From contig JABCTZ010000017.1 in the NCBI GenBank assembly GCA_018238155.1, positions 1 through 64,000 of the forward strand: 64,000 nt of DNA, written 5' to 3'. Below the pieces are notes generated by a model that made no database searches, was not told the DNA's origin, and saw only the letters and a program-made list of their open reading frames with translations. Both the position numbers and the translations under genes were made by a program. The DNA is from Candidatus Heimdallarchaeota archaeon (GTDB taxonomy: Archaea > Asgardarchaeota > Heimdallarchaeia > JABLTI01). Shown here piece by piece: positions 27,313 to 35,112 of this stretch. The stretch's first letter is position 1; every line of letters starts with the position of its first letter.

Positions 27313-27624
27313 ATGAGCGAAGAAATATGGCGTGAAATAATCGTTGACGTAGAGCCTAGACAAAAAGAGTTTAGGGTAGCAGTTGAAGAAGAATCTACTA
27401 TAGATGAAGTTGTCAAAACATTAGTACAACGATGTGTAGATGAAGGTGTAGACATTTCCAAATGGGCTAAAGAAAAGGTAGGACAACCAAATGTTAGTTT
27501 CGTGTTAATGCGAAAATCAACAGGTAATACTGCCTTACCTCCTGCAGTAACTTTTGGTTCATTAGAACCAATACTCGAGACAAATGAACGCTTTAAACTT
27601 GATGCATGTGCTCAAGTTGGATAA
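27313..27624 (+). CDS. Ubiquitin-like modifier protein
   Basis: 103 residues with a beta-grasp pattern: two N-terminal strands (REIIVDVEPRQKEFRVAVEE), the main helix (TIDEVVKTLVQRCVDEG), then FVLMRKSTGN, a turn and FKLDACAQVG. It is preceded by AAGGTG. The C-terminus is a single glycine after valine rather than Gly-Gly, with no extra tail. Position between E1 and E2 genes makes it the probable substrate of this conjugation set. A YukD/EsaB-like non-conjugated beta-grasp protein is the alternative. Confidence 0.72.
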   Translation: MSEEIWREIIVDVEPRQKEFRVAVEEESTIDEVVKTLVQRCVDEGVDISKWAKEKVGQPNVSFVLMRKSTGNTALPPAVTFGSLEPILETNERFKLDACAQVG

Positions 27625-27722
27625 AGTTTCGAAACGAACATTCAACAGTAATTATAGTTAGGTATTGATCTTTGGGGATTACAAATTAATTCCCAATTTA
27701 TCTTAATGAAATAAAACGAAAG

Positions 27723-28502
27723 GTGAAAAAAATTTCAAGAGCAAATTTCCCGGCGACTGTAGTAAACGCAAGAATAGCCGAATCGATAAATGTCTTTTAT
27801 GATTCGATGGAAGATTTCTTCAAAAAAGAAGGATGGAAATGGCAACCATTCGCACGAAAAGGTGACAAATGGGTACAAGAAGATTATACAGTAGAAATAA
27901 CTGGGAAATATCAAGATGGCGCATTTAGAGAGATACTCTTTACTGCTAGAAGAACTCCGGGTTTAATTGGACAATCAACTAAAAAGGATAAAATGAATAT
28001 CGGTTACATTCACAAGTTCTCGATATATCTACCCAGGGTGTATCCTGCAAACTTGTCCCACATAAAAATGAAAGTTATATCACGACTTTGGCATCCAAGA
28101 ATATCCATGTCTGGTAGAGGAGATGCTTGTATAACCGTAAATGGTGAAGTGGATAGAATTTTGATTGATTTGATTTACCATCTATTAATGGACCCAAAGA
28201 GAATACGTCCACCAAAACTATATCCAAAAGAGGATTCGGGTATGAATACAGTAGCTATGCGTTGGTTTGAAAAAGATGCAGAAGATATACATAAAGCAAT
28301 GCTAGTAAATTGGGATACAAAACACGAAAAAACTTCTTTGAAAGATGGTGGTGGTGGAATAAAGATAATCGGTGGAGATAACAAAAAGCAGGAAAGCAAA
28401 GGAAAGAGTGCAATCAGAATCATTCCAAAAAAGATTGAGGAAACAAAAGAATCCTCACAAAAGAAAGAGAAAAAGAAGAAGGGTGGCATGCGTATAATTT
28501 GA
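27723..28502 (+). CDS. E2-like (UBC-fold) conjugating enzyme with motif-bearing tail
   Basis: 259 residues. The UBC fold is shown by IYLPRVYPANLSHIKMKVIS, then HP at 124-125, then GRGDACITVNGEVDRILIDLIYHLL, where C136 is the expected catalytic cysteine, and a following RPP segment. The family's HPNI...GxICL pattern is well kept. Residues 215-259 are a charged tail with three IKII/IRII/MRII-type motifs. The annotated GTG lies inside the AAAGGTGA box; spacing suggests initiation at ATT 27732 instead. Its stop overlaps the TTG of the next gene. Confidence 0.85.
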   Translation: MKKISRANFPATVVNARIAESINVFYDSMEDFFKKEGWKWQPFARKGDKWVQEDYTVEITGKYQDGAFREILFTARRTPGLIGQSTKKDKMNIGYIHKFSIYLPRVYPANLSHIKMKVISRLWHPRISMSGRGDACITVNGEVDRILIDLIYHLLMDPKRIRPPKLYPKEDSGMNTVAMRWFEKDAEDIHKAMLVNWDTKHEKTSLKDGGGGIKIIGGDNKKQESKGKSAIRIIPKKIEETKESSQKKEKKKKGGMRII

Positions 28503-28795
28503 AAAAAAGGACGAATGTGCAAGCAAACGATGAATTCGATGAGTTTACCTTCGAAATTAGCTCATCAAATGCAAATGATGAGATAATTGAAGAAATTGAA
28601 AGCCTAGATCTGATAGATGAAAACATTGAAGATAAACCCAAACAAAAAACGATTAAAATTCTATCTGAAAGGGATATTCAATACAGAGAATCACCACCTC
28701 CAAATTATTATCCAAAATTCAAATGTATTTTACATTATAAAGGTGGGAACTATCGGAAAAGGAAAATACTCAAGGTAGCACATCAGGAAGACTAG
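28499..28795 (+). CDS. Small acidic operon protein, unknown
   Basis: 98 residues from a TTG that overlaps the E2 stop (TTGA), with GGTGGC upstream. The first half is acidic (NDEFDEFTFEISSSNANDEI...ESLDLIDENIED), then PKQKTIKILSERDIQYRE, then a basic aromatic end (NYYPKFKCILHYKGGNYRKRK). TIKIL resembles the repeated motif in the E2 tail. No family is recognised. Coupling to E2 suggests an adaptor or inhibitor of the conjugation set. Confidence 0.6.
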   Translation: MKKRTNVQANDEFDEFTFEISSSNANDEIIEEIESLDLIDENIEDKPKQKTIKILSERDIQYRESPPPNYYPKFKCILHYKGGNYRKRKILKVAHQED

Positions 28796-28917
28796 TGAAA
28801 CGCAATTCATATTCTTTTTTTATCAACTCTATTTTGGATTTAATAGATGATTTAAAAACACATCAGTTATTTAGCTTGCTAAGCAAATACTATCATTATC
28901 AAAGTAGTTCTAGTTAA
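28795..28917 (+). CDS. Possible 40-residue operon-end micro-protein
   Basis: A GTG overlaps the preceding stop (TAGTG), with AGGAAG about 5 nt before it. It encodes 40 residues, mostly one amphipathic helix (SFFINSILDLIDDLKTHQLF) ending SSSS and TAA. The coupling and ribosome-binding site are suggestive, but the size makes chance possible. Confidence 0.35.
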   Translation: MKRNSYSFFINSILDLIDDLKTHQLFSLLSKYYHYQSSSS

Positions 28918-28940
28918 TTCAATCTTAGGAGAAAAATAAC

Positions 28941-30659
28941 TTGACAAAAACTATTGTTCTAAAAGTAAAAGGTTTGTCACATGAAGATGTATGTAATATT
29001 GTGAGGAATAATTATCAATTAACCCTCTCTGAACCTGTTAAGAAAAAAATACGATTAGCTAGAAAAGCAATTGAGATATCTGTGGAATCAGGACAGAAAG
29101 TCTATGGAATTACTACCGGTTTTGGCTCTCTAAGGGATATCGTTATCCGAGAGAAAGATGCTGAACAATTACAGATAAATTTAATCAGAAGCCACTCTGT
29201 TGCTGTGGGTGAACCCGCAAAAGATGAACAAGTAAAAGCAATGATGGTTCTACGCGTTACTGCTTTGGCTAGAGGGAACTCTGGTTGTCAGCTCTCTACA
29301 GTAGAGAATCTAATTGCTATGATAAATGACAATGTATTACCTATCATTCCAAGTAAGGGATCTGTTGGCGCAAGTGGTGATTTAGCTCAACTTTCACATA
29401 TGGCATTAACAATGATTGGGGATGGTCATAATAACCTAAAATATAAAGGTAAAATATATGATGCTAAAGATGGTTTGAAAAAAGCAGGCATCCCTATAAC
29501 AAAATTATCATACAAAGAAGGCTTGGCTTTAAATAATGGTGTACAATATTCTGCTGGAATAGCATGTATGGCTATAAAGGATTCATATAATCTATTAGAG
29601 AATTCGCTAATAGCGCTTGCATTAACAATGGAAGCTCTAAAAGCTGCAAAACAACAGTTTGATGAGAGAATACATTTAGCAAGAAATCATCCTGGACAAA
29701 TAGCAATTGCTCGAAAAATAAGAGCATTCTATAAAGGGAGCAAATTAGTAAAAATCTATGGGGATGTCTATACTTGTCCCGAAGAATTTTGTGGATACTA
29801 TTACGATTCTGAAATGGGCGATTCAAATCGTGGAATTAAAGAATGGACTCTTTTTGAAGATTTGCCTGAAGATTGGACTTGTCCAAAATGCGGTTTAGTA
29901 AAGAACACTTTCATAAAAACACTGCCAAAGTTGCAAGATGATTATTCAATCCGATGTTCACCACAAGTACTTGGACCAATAAGTGATGTGATGGATAATA
30001 CTAGAACAATATTATCTCGAGAGATAAATGCTGCAACAGATAATCCTTTGATTTTCATTAAGAGGGAAGATCCACTAGAATTTGATATTTTTTCCGGTGG
30101 CAATTTTCATGGGGAACCGATAGCAATTGCTATGGATCATCTAGCTATAGCAATGGCAGAATTAGGAAACATTGCAGAAAGACGATGTGCAAAATTAGTT
30201 GACGGTTCTAGGAATGAGGGCTTGGGTGCATTTCTAATCCATAGAGAAGCTTTAGGATTAAATAGTGGTTTTATGATGCCTCAGTATGTCACCGCCGCAC
30301 TTGCTTCTGAAAACAAAGTATTAGCTTCTCCTGCTTCAATAGATTCAATACCAACTTCTGCAAATGCTGAAGATCATGTAAGTATGAGTCCAATTGCTGC
30401 AAGAAAAGTTGTTGCAATAAATGAAAATTTAGTCTATATTATTGCTATAGAAATGATGCTAGCTGCACAAGGTGTAGATTTAAGATGCCAAATACAAAGC
30501 TTGACTCCAAAAGATGCTCTAGGTGATAAGACTTTCAAAGCTTATCAATTTATAAGAAGTATAATTCCAGTATTAACTCATGATAGAATAATTTATACCG
30601 ATATAGAAAAACTAGCTAAAAAAATAATTGATGGAAGTATTGTAAAATCAATTTCATGA
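28941..30659 (+). CDS. MIO ammonia-lyase (HAL-like) with inserted rubredoxin domain
   Basis: 572 residues from TTG with AGGAGA upstream. GSVGASGDLAQLSH holds the MIO triad A144-S145-G146. The selectivity loop LIRSHSVAVG has the Ser-His of histidine ammonia-lyases. QDDYSIRCSPQVLG and ATDNPLIF are also intact, so the lyase looks active. A complete rubredoxin (about 277-322) is inserted directly before QDDYSIRC: C279-x4-C284-GYYYD, GIKEWTLFEDLPEDW and C314-x2-C317-G. Removing it restores the normal length of about 515-525. Iron binding beside the active-site segment suggests redox or oxygen sensing. Histidine to urocanate is the likeliest reaction, not proven. Confidence 0.9.
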   Translation: MTKTIVLKVKGLSHEDVCNIVRNNYQLTLSEPVKKKIRLARKAIEISVESGQKVYGITTGFGSLRDIVIREKDAEQLQINLIRSHSVAVGEPAKDEQVKAMMVLRVTALARGNSGCQLSTVENLIAMINDNVLPIIPSKGSVGASGDLAQLSHMALTMIGDGHNNLKYKGKIYDAKDGLKKAGIPITKLSYKEGLALNNGVQYSAGIACMAIKDSYNLLENSLIALALTMEALKAAKQQFDERIHLARNHPGQIAIARKIRAFYKGSKLVKIYGDVYTCPEEFCGYYYDSEMGDSNRGIKEWTLFEDLPEDWTCPKCGLVKNTFIKTLPKLQDDYSIRCSPQVLGPISDVMDNTRTILSREINAATDNPLIFIKREDPLEFDIFSGGNFHGEPIAIAMDHLAIAMAELGNIAERRCAKLVDGSRNEGLGAFLIHREALGLNSGFMMPQYVTAALASENKVLASPASIDSIPTSANAEDHVSMSPIAARKVVAINENLVYIIAIEMMLAAQGVDLRCQIQSLTPKDALGDKTFKAYQFIRSIIPVLTHDRIIYTDIEKLAKKIIDGSIVKSIS

Positions 30660-30680
30660 AAATTAAATTGACCAAATCTG

Positions 30681-30697
30681 GCGAGTCGAGAGCTCGC
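30681..30697 (+). terminator. Terminator-like hairpin after the first ammonia-lyase
   Basis: GCGAG, 7-nt loop, CTCGC, followed by the pyrimidine stretch TTCTCTCTTCC. Confidence 0.5.
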
Positions 30698-30779
30698 TTC
30701 TCTCTTCCACCAGTATTTTCATTTTCTTAATCACTTTATTTAATCAAAAAACTAAAAAAAACCAGTACTTCTTTCTTCT

Positions 30780-30902
30780 TCAGTTTTTAATAAAAACTGT
30801 TGGTATTATTCCTCCAATACCTATCATAGCTAAATGAATTATGATTTCTGAAGGTGTTATTTTGGTATGTGCATTAGAATCGATAACTGTTATAGTATCC
30901 AT
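30780..30902 (-). CDS. Possible 40-residue single-pass membrane protein
   Basis: Antisense ATG at 30902 to TGA at 30780. The peptide starts MDTITVIDSNAHTKITPSEI and then has one membrane segment (IIIHLAMIGIGGIIPTVFI) ending KN. A helix-breaking Gly-Gly lies within the segment. A perfect CAGTTTTTA/TAAAAACTG inverted repeat (30781-30799) covers its 3' end and could terminate it. Composition supports a real small membrane protein; no ribosome-binding site is obvious. Confidence 0.35.
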   Translation of the reverse strand: MDTITVIDSNAHTKITPSEIIIHLAMIGIGGIIPTVFIKN

Positions 30903-31115
30903 TGTATTTTATCCAATAATACCGTGACCATAGCCTTTGAATACGTCCAAATGTAAATACCTTTTTTGTACAAAAGAATCTTCAAGTTAATAGTAAAAAC
31001 TGCTTTTTGTGGGTAGAATGTGGGGTAACGAACCAATCCTATCCCATGCTTTCTAGATAAAGATTTTAAACTTAGCTCAAATACTTTGACAATCATTCAC
31101 TTTAGGTGGAAAAAC

Positions 31116-32639
31116 ATGACCTATACAATCAAAGGTGCTGGACTAACAATTGAAGATGTTGTAAAAGTCGCACGACATAATGAAAAAGTAAAGTTGCATC
31201 CTGACGCAATAAAACGCATGCAAACATGTAGAGATATGGTCGAAGAAAAAATCGAAGCAAACGAAGTTATGTACGGAATAACAACAGGAATTGGTGAATT
31301 CTCAGAGACATTTCTTAAAGGTGAGGAAGTCAAGTTATTCCAGAAATATTTGATATATAATCACGCTGCAGGTATTGGTAAAGCAGCTCCTATTGAGCAT
31401 GTTCGTGCTGCTATGCTAGGTAGACTCAATGTTCTCGCACATGGAAATTCTGGTAACAGAGTAGTAATTGCTGAAACATATGTTGAAATGTTGAATAAAG
31501 GAGTCACTCCAGAAGTTTGTGAAAAGGGTTCTGTTGGTGCTTCTGGTGACTTATGTTCCATGTCACAAATAGCTTTACTTCTTATGGATGAAGGAAGAGC
31601 TTTCTATAAAGGTAAATTATTGCCTGGAAAAGAAGCCTTGGCTAAAGCAGGAATCAAAGCTCCAGGATTAGAACCTAGAGATGGTTTAGCAGCAATTAAT
31701 GGCTCTAATTTTCTTACTGCAATGAGTGCTCTTTGGCTTTATGACGCATTAAGATTCATGAAGCAAGCAGAGATTGCTTGTGCAATGACAATTGAAGCAT
31801 TAATGGGTAATATGAAACCTTACACTCCAAAGCTGCACGAAATTCGCGGCTTCCCTGGCGCAATTAGATCTGCAAAGTCACTTTCAAAACTTTTCAAAGG
31901 AGGGGACTTGTTTGAAGCAAAACTAAAAGTAAAAGTTCAAGATGCTTATTCAATGCGCTCTGCTCCCCAAGTATTAGGTGCTGCTCATGATGCATTAGCT
32001 TGGGCTCGTTCACAAGTGGAAATTGAATTAAATGGCGTTGGAGATAATCCTATCTTCTTCCCCGAAGAAAAATTAACACTCACTGGAGCAAACTTCCAAG
32101 GAACTCCTGTTAGTTTACCATTTGATATGGCTGGTGCAGCAATTACTATGGTCTGTGTTATGTCTGAAAGACGTATGAATAGATTAAATCATCCAGCACT
32201 TAGTGTAGGTTTACCACCATTCCTAACAAAAGGAGCAGGATTAATGTCTGGTTTGATGTTAAGTCAATATACTGCAGGTATGCAAATCGTTGAAATGCGA
32301 ATCTTATCCGCTCCTGCAAGCATCCAATCTATTCCAGCAGCTGCAGATCAAGAGGACTTCGTTTCAATGGGAATGAATACTGCTCTCAAAAACAATCAAA
32401 TTTTGGATAATGCTTATGGTGTTCTTGGTATAGAGCTTATGGCAGCTGCACAAGCTTTGGATTTCAGAGAATTCAAATTTGGTGATGGTGTAATAAAAGC
32501 CAAAGAAGTAATTCGAAAACATGTTGATTTCCTTGACGAAGATAGACCATTGTTTGACGATCACAATGCTATGAAAGCATTGGTCAAATCATGTGAAATT
32601 CTCGAAGAAGTTGAAAAAGAAATTGGCAGTTTAGATTAA
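31116..32639 (+). CDS. Second MIO-type aromatic amino-acid lyase family protein
   Basis: 507 residues from the ATG 31116, preceded by AGGTGG (a TTG at 31086 is out of range of this box). GSVGASGDLCSMSQ gives the MIO triad A142-S143-G144, and VQDAYSMRSAPQVLG, GVGDNPIFF and the N-terminal YGITTGIG tyrosine loop are present. The selectivity loop reads LIYNHAAGIG, with Asn-His instead of the Ser-His of the lyase upstream, and LAQLSH is replaced by LCSMSQ. It may therefore use another amino acid or act as an aminomutase. No hutU, hutI or formiminotransferase genes are in the window. Confidence 0.88.
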   Translation: MTYTIKGAGLTIEDVVKVARHNEKVKLHPDAIKRMQTCRDMVEEKIEANEVMYGITTGIGEFSETFLKGEEVKLFQKYLIYNHAAGIGKAAPIEHVRAAMLGRLNVLAHGNSGNRVVIAETYVEMLNKGVTPEVCEKGSVGASGDLCSMSQIALLLMDEGRAFYKGKLLPGKEALAKAGIKAPGLEPRDGLAAINGSNFLTAMSALWLYDALRFMKQAEIACAMTIEALMGNMKPYTPKLHEIRGFPGAIRSAKSLSKLFKGGDLFEAKLKVKVQDAYSMRSAPQVLGAAHDALAWARSQVEIELNGVGDNPIFFPEEKLTLTGANFQGTPVSLPFDMAGAAITMVCVMSERRMNRLNHPALSVGLPPFLTKGAGLMSGLMLSQYTAGMQIVEMRILSAPASIQSIPAAADQEDFVSMGMNTALKNNQILDNAYGVLGIELMAAAQALDFREFKFGDGVIKAKEVIRKHVDFLDEDRPLFDDHNAMKALVKSCEILEEVEKEIGSLD

Positions 32640-32653
32640 TAGATTTGTATTAA

Positions 32654-32674
32654 GAATTAGGATATTCCTAATTC
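32654..32674 (+). terminator. Terminator after the second lyase
   Basis: GAATTAGGA-TAT-TCCTAATTC, a perfect 9-bp stem followed by CTTTCTTTTATTT. Confidence 0.7.
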
Positions 32675-32716
32675 CTTTCTTTTATTTCAATTTATATCAA
32701 TGTTGTTTGATTTTTC

Positions 32717-33160
32717 TTATCTTATTTTGTATTGATTTCGATGTATCAATGATTTTGCGAATTTTGTAACTATCTCAGCGTGTGTTGAATTATAATCAAT
32801 TAATCCAATAATCTCATCATTATTGTTTGAATCTATAACTGCTAATCGGTTTATTTTTTCCTTATGCATAATTTGATCTGCTTCATCAATAGATGCTAAT
32901 CGATTTACTGAAATCACTGGTTTTATCATGAAACTTTTTGCAGTAGTATCAGGTGAGATTATTCCACCATCTTTTAAAATCAATCTTTGAATATCTCTGT
33001 CAGTAATTATTCCAACTAATTTTCCAAACCTTGTTACAAAAACACACCCTCGTTTTGTTTTAAGCAATATTTTAGTTACTTTAACGAAGTTTGTATTTTC
33101 TTCTACTATTTCAGGCTTAATCATTATCGTTTCTACTGTTGTAGTTCTTAAGAAAGGCAT
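32717..33160 (-). CDS. CBS-domain pair protein
   Basis: 147 residues forming two CBS motifs: first about 10-65 (VEENTNFVKVTKILLKTKRGCVFVTRFGKLVGIITDRDIQR), second about 80-140 (VISVNRLASIDEADQIMHKEKINRLAVIDSNNNDEIIGLIDY). Such stand-alone Bateman modules bind adenine nucleotides and sense energy state. No fused effector domain. It converges on the second lyase gene. Confidence 0.85.
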   Translation of the reverse strand: MPFLRTTTVETIMIKPEIVEENTNFVKVTKILLKTKRGCVFVTRFGKLVGIITDRDIQRLILKDGGIISPDTTAKSFMIKPVISVNRLASIDEADQIMHKEKINRLAVIDSNNNDEIIGLIDYNSTHAEIVTKFAKSLIHRNQYKIR

Positions 33161-33493
33161 TAGCTATATCCTTCATTTTCAATAAACATTGAATCTCTAA
33201 TCTTTTAAACATTTGGTTCACTATTTAGACTTATACATTGCTAATTAATTCTTCTACTAATTCTTTAACTTCTTTATTCGTTTCTCTTTTCGAGGGAAAT
33301 AGTTAAATAAATCTAATTTTGTGTTCTCATTAGGTGAAATTTAATGTGGGATTAACTTCACTAATAATAAAATTGAAAAGATAAGATTTTATGATAGATA
33401 TTGTTCCACATCTGAAGAGATTTTTTCATCCAACCAATGAGTTATATTAGTTGAAAGAAAAAATTCTTCCAAGAAAGCCCCGAGGTGTTTCAT
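33161..33493. other. Divergent intergenic region
   Basis: 333 AT-rich base pairs with TATA-like elements for the leftward CBS gene and the rightward hisS. A short antisense stretch reads like a helix (KEVKELVEELISNV) but has no start codon. The region ends in GAGGTG, the hisS ribosome-binding site. Confidence 0.3.
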
Positions 33494-34990
33494 TTGACAG
33501 AAGAAGAAATGAAGAAATTAAAAGTAGGCAGACCAGCCGGTTTCCGAGATTTTTATCCAGAAGATTATACAAAAGTAGATTTTGTATTACAAACTATGCG
33601 ACGAATCTCTCAAGAATATGGATATGTTGAATATGTTTCTCCATCCATTGAACTAAGAAAATTATATGAGTTAAAATCCGGTGAAGGTTTAATTAAAGAA
33701 ACTTTCAAAATTGAAAGTAGAAGTGGTCAAGAACTCGTGCTTATTCCTGAGTTAACTCCAAGCTTATCTAGAATGCTTGCAGCAAAACAACAGTATTATA
33801 CTAAACCAATTCGCTGGTTTTCATTTCCAAAATGTTACCGTGATGAAACTCTCCAAAGAGGAAGAGTAAAAGAATTCTGGCAATATAATATTGATATTTT
33901 AGGTATAGATGAAATTTATGCAGATGCTGAAATAATAACTATACTAGCAAGAATAATCAATGAATGTGGATTGTCAAAAGAGCAATTCGTAGTACTAGTT
34001 AATGATAGAGAGTTTATGCAACAATTCATGGTCGCTCTCGGTATTTCTGATTTTCTAGCAGTTTTCAGGTTATTTGATCGAAAGGATAAGTTGTTTCAAG
34101 AACGCATTCAAGAAATGCTTAAAGGAGCCTTTGAAGAGGATCAAATAATTGATATTGCTCTAAAGATTCGTCATGCAAAAAAACCAGATGAATCAATATT
34201 TGAGCAAATTCCTAAAACGAAAATTACCGAAGAAATAATAGATGGATTTGAGAGCATCCGAAAAGTAACCTTGATTGATGCTTTGAAAAAGTTAGAAATT
34301 TCAAAGGAACAGGCAGAAATCTTGTACGAATTATCTGAAATTAAAGATACACCAAAAAATTTCATTAAAAAAGTCAAGAAACTTTACCCAGGGGAAAATT
34401 CAATTGAAGCATTGAAAAATCTCGAAGATTTAGCTTTAATTCTTGATAATTTTGGGATAGCTGATTTCATTCTTTATGATGGAAGTTTAGCAAGAGGATT
34501 GGATTACTATACCGGAATTATTTTCGAAGCTTGGAGCAAAGAAGGAATTATTCCAAGAGCAATTGCCGGTGGAGGTAGATATGCTGATTTAGTAGCAATT
34601 CTAGGAGGTCAACCCCTAACAGGAGTAGGATTTGGATTCGGTGAAACCGTGTTAATGGAATTGATGAGTGACTTTGAAGTAGAATATCCAAGAGTGGAAA
34701 TTTGTGATGTTTATATTGCTCCAATAAAATTAGATGATTTTTCGATAATAATTGATCTTTCTAATAAACTTCGAACAAAAGGGTTGAAAGTTATCTTAAA
34801 CCCCTTTAATTGGAAAATGAAGAGACATTTTGAAAATGCAGAGAGAATAGATGTTGAGTGGATGATAATTGTTGGTAAGAAAGACCTAGCAAACGATTCA
34901 GTAACATTACGAAATATTATTTCTGGGGATCAAGAAACTATTCCTTTAAAGAAAATCACAACAATACTTCAGAAGAAATTAGAAAAGTAA
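33494..34990 (+). CDS. hisS: Histidyl-tRNA synthetase
   Basis: Class II synthetase charging tRNA-His. Features: AGFRDFYPED at the start, motif 2 FPKCYRDETLQRGRVKEFWQYNIDILG, the histidine-binding segment LARGLDYYTGIIFE, and motif 3 around GGRYADLVAILGGQPLTGVGFGFG, with a C-terminal anticodon-binding alpha/beta domain. The TTG at 33494 lies 6 nt after GAGGTG; the GTG at 33485 overlaps that box and is less likely. Length is about 498. Confidence 0.95.
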   Translation: MTEEEMKKLKVGRPAGFRDFYPEDYTKVDFVLQTMRRISQEYGYVEYVSPSIELRKLYELKSGEGLIKETFKIESRSGQELVLIPELTPSLSRMLAAKQQYYTKPIRWFSFPKCYRDETLQRGRVKEFWQYNIDILGIDEIYADAEIITILARIINECGLSKEQFVVLVNDREFMQQFMVALGISDFLAVFRLFDRKDKLFQERIQEMLKGAFEEDQIIDIALKIRHAKKPDESIFEQIPKTKITEEIIDGFESIRKVTLIDALKKLEISKEQAEILYELSEIKDTPKNFIKKVKKLYPGENSIEALKNLEDLALILDNFGIADFILYDGSLARGLDYYTGIIFEAWSKEGIIPRAIAGGGRYADLVAILGGQPLTGVGFGFGETVLMELMSDFEVEYPRVEICDVYIAPIKLDDFSIIIDLSNKLRTKGLKVILNPFNWKMKRHFENAERIDVEWMIIVGKKDLANDSVTLRNIISGDQETIPLKKITTILQKKLEK

Positions 34991-35010
34991 TCCTACCAAC
35001 ATACGCAAGA

Positions 35011-35074
35011 TTATTTAGAAGAAATAATACACTCAGAAGAGTAAGTAAGTGTATTTATTTCTAAATCTAAATAA
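35011..35074 (+). terminator. Long imperfect hairpin after hisS
   Basis: Outer arms TTATTTAGA (35011-35019) and TCTAAATAA (35066-35074), inner arms GAAATAATACACT and AGTGTATTTATTTC. It lies between hisS and the zinc protein gene and may terminate or process the transcript. Confidence 0.45.
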
Positions 35075-35112
35075 TTGATTAACATGGGAATTTAAAGTCT
35101 GGTGTGATTTTA

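Noticed and set aside
30661-30720. GC-richer patch after the first lyase as a tRNA fragment
   Set aside because: It makes one short hairpin followed by pyrimidines, with no T-loop or anticodon arm; it fits a terminator.
33230-33300. Antisense helical peptide KEVKELVEELISNV
   Set aside because: No start codon or ribosome-binding site before it and a stop shortly upstream.
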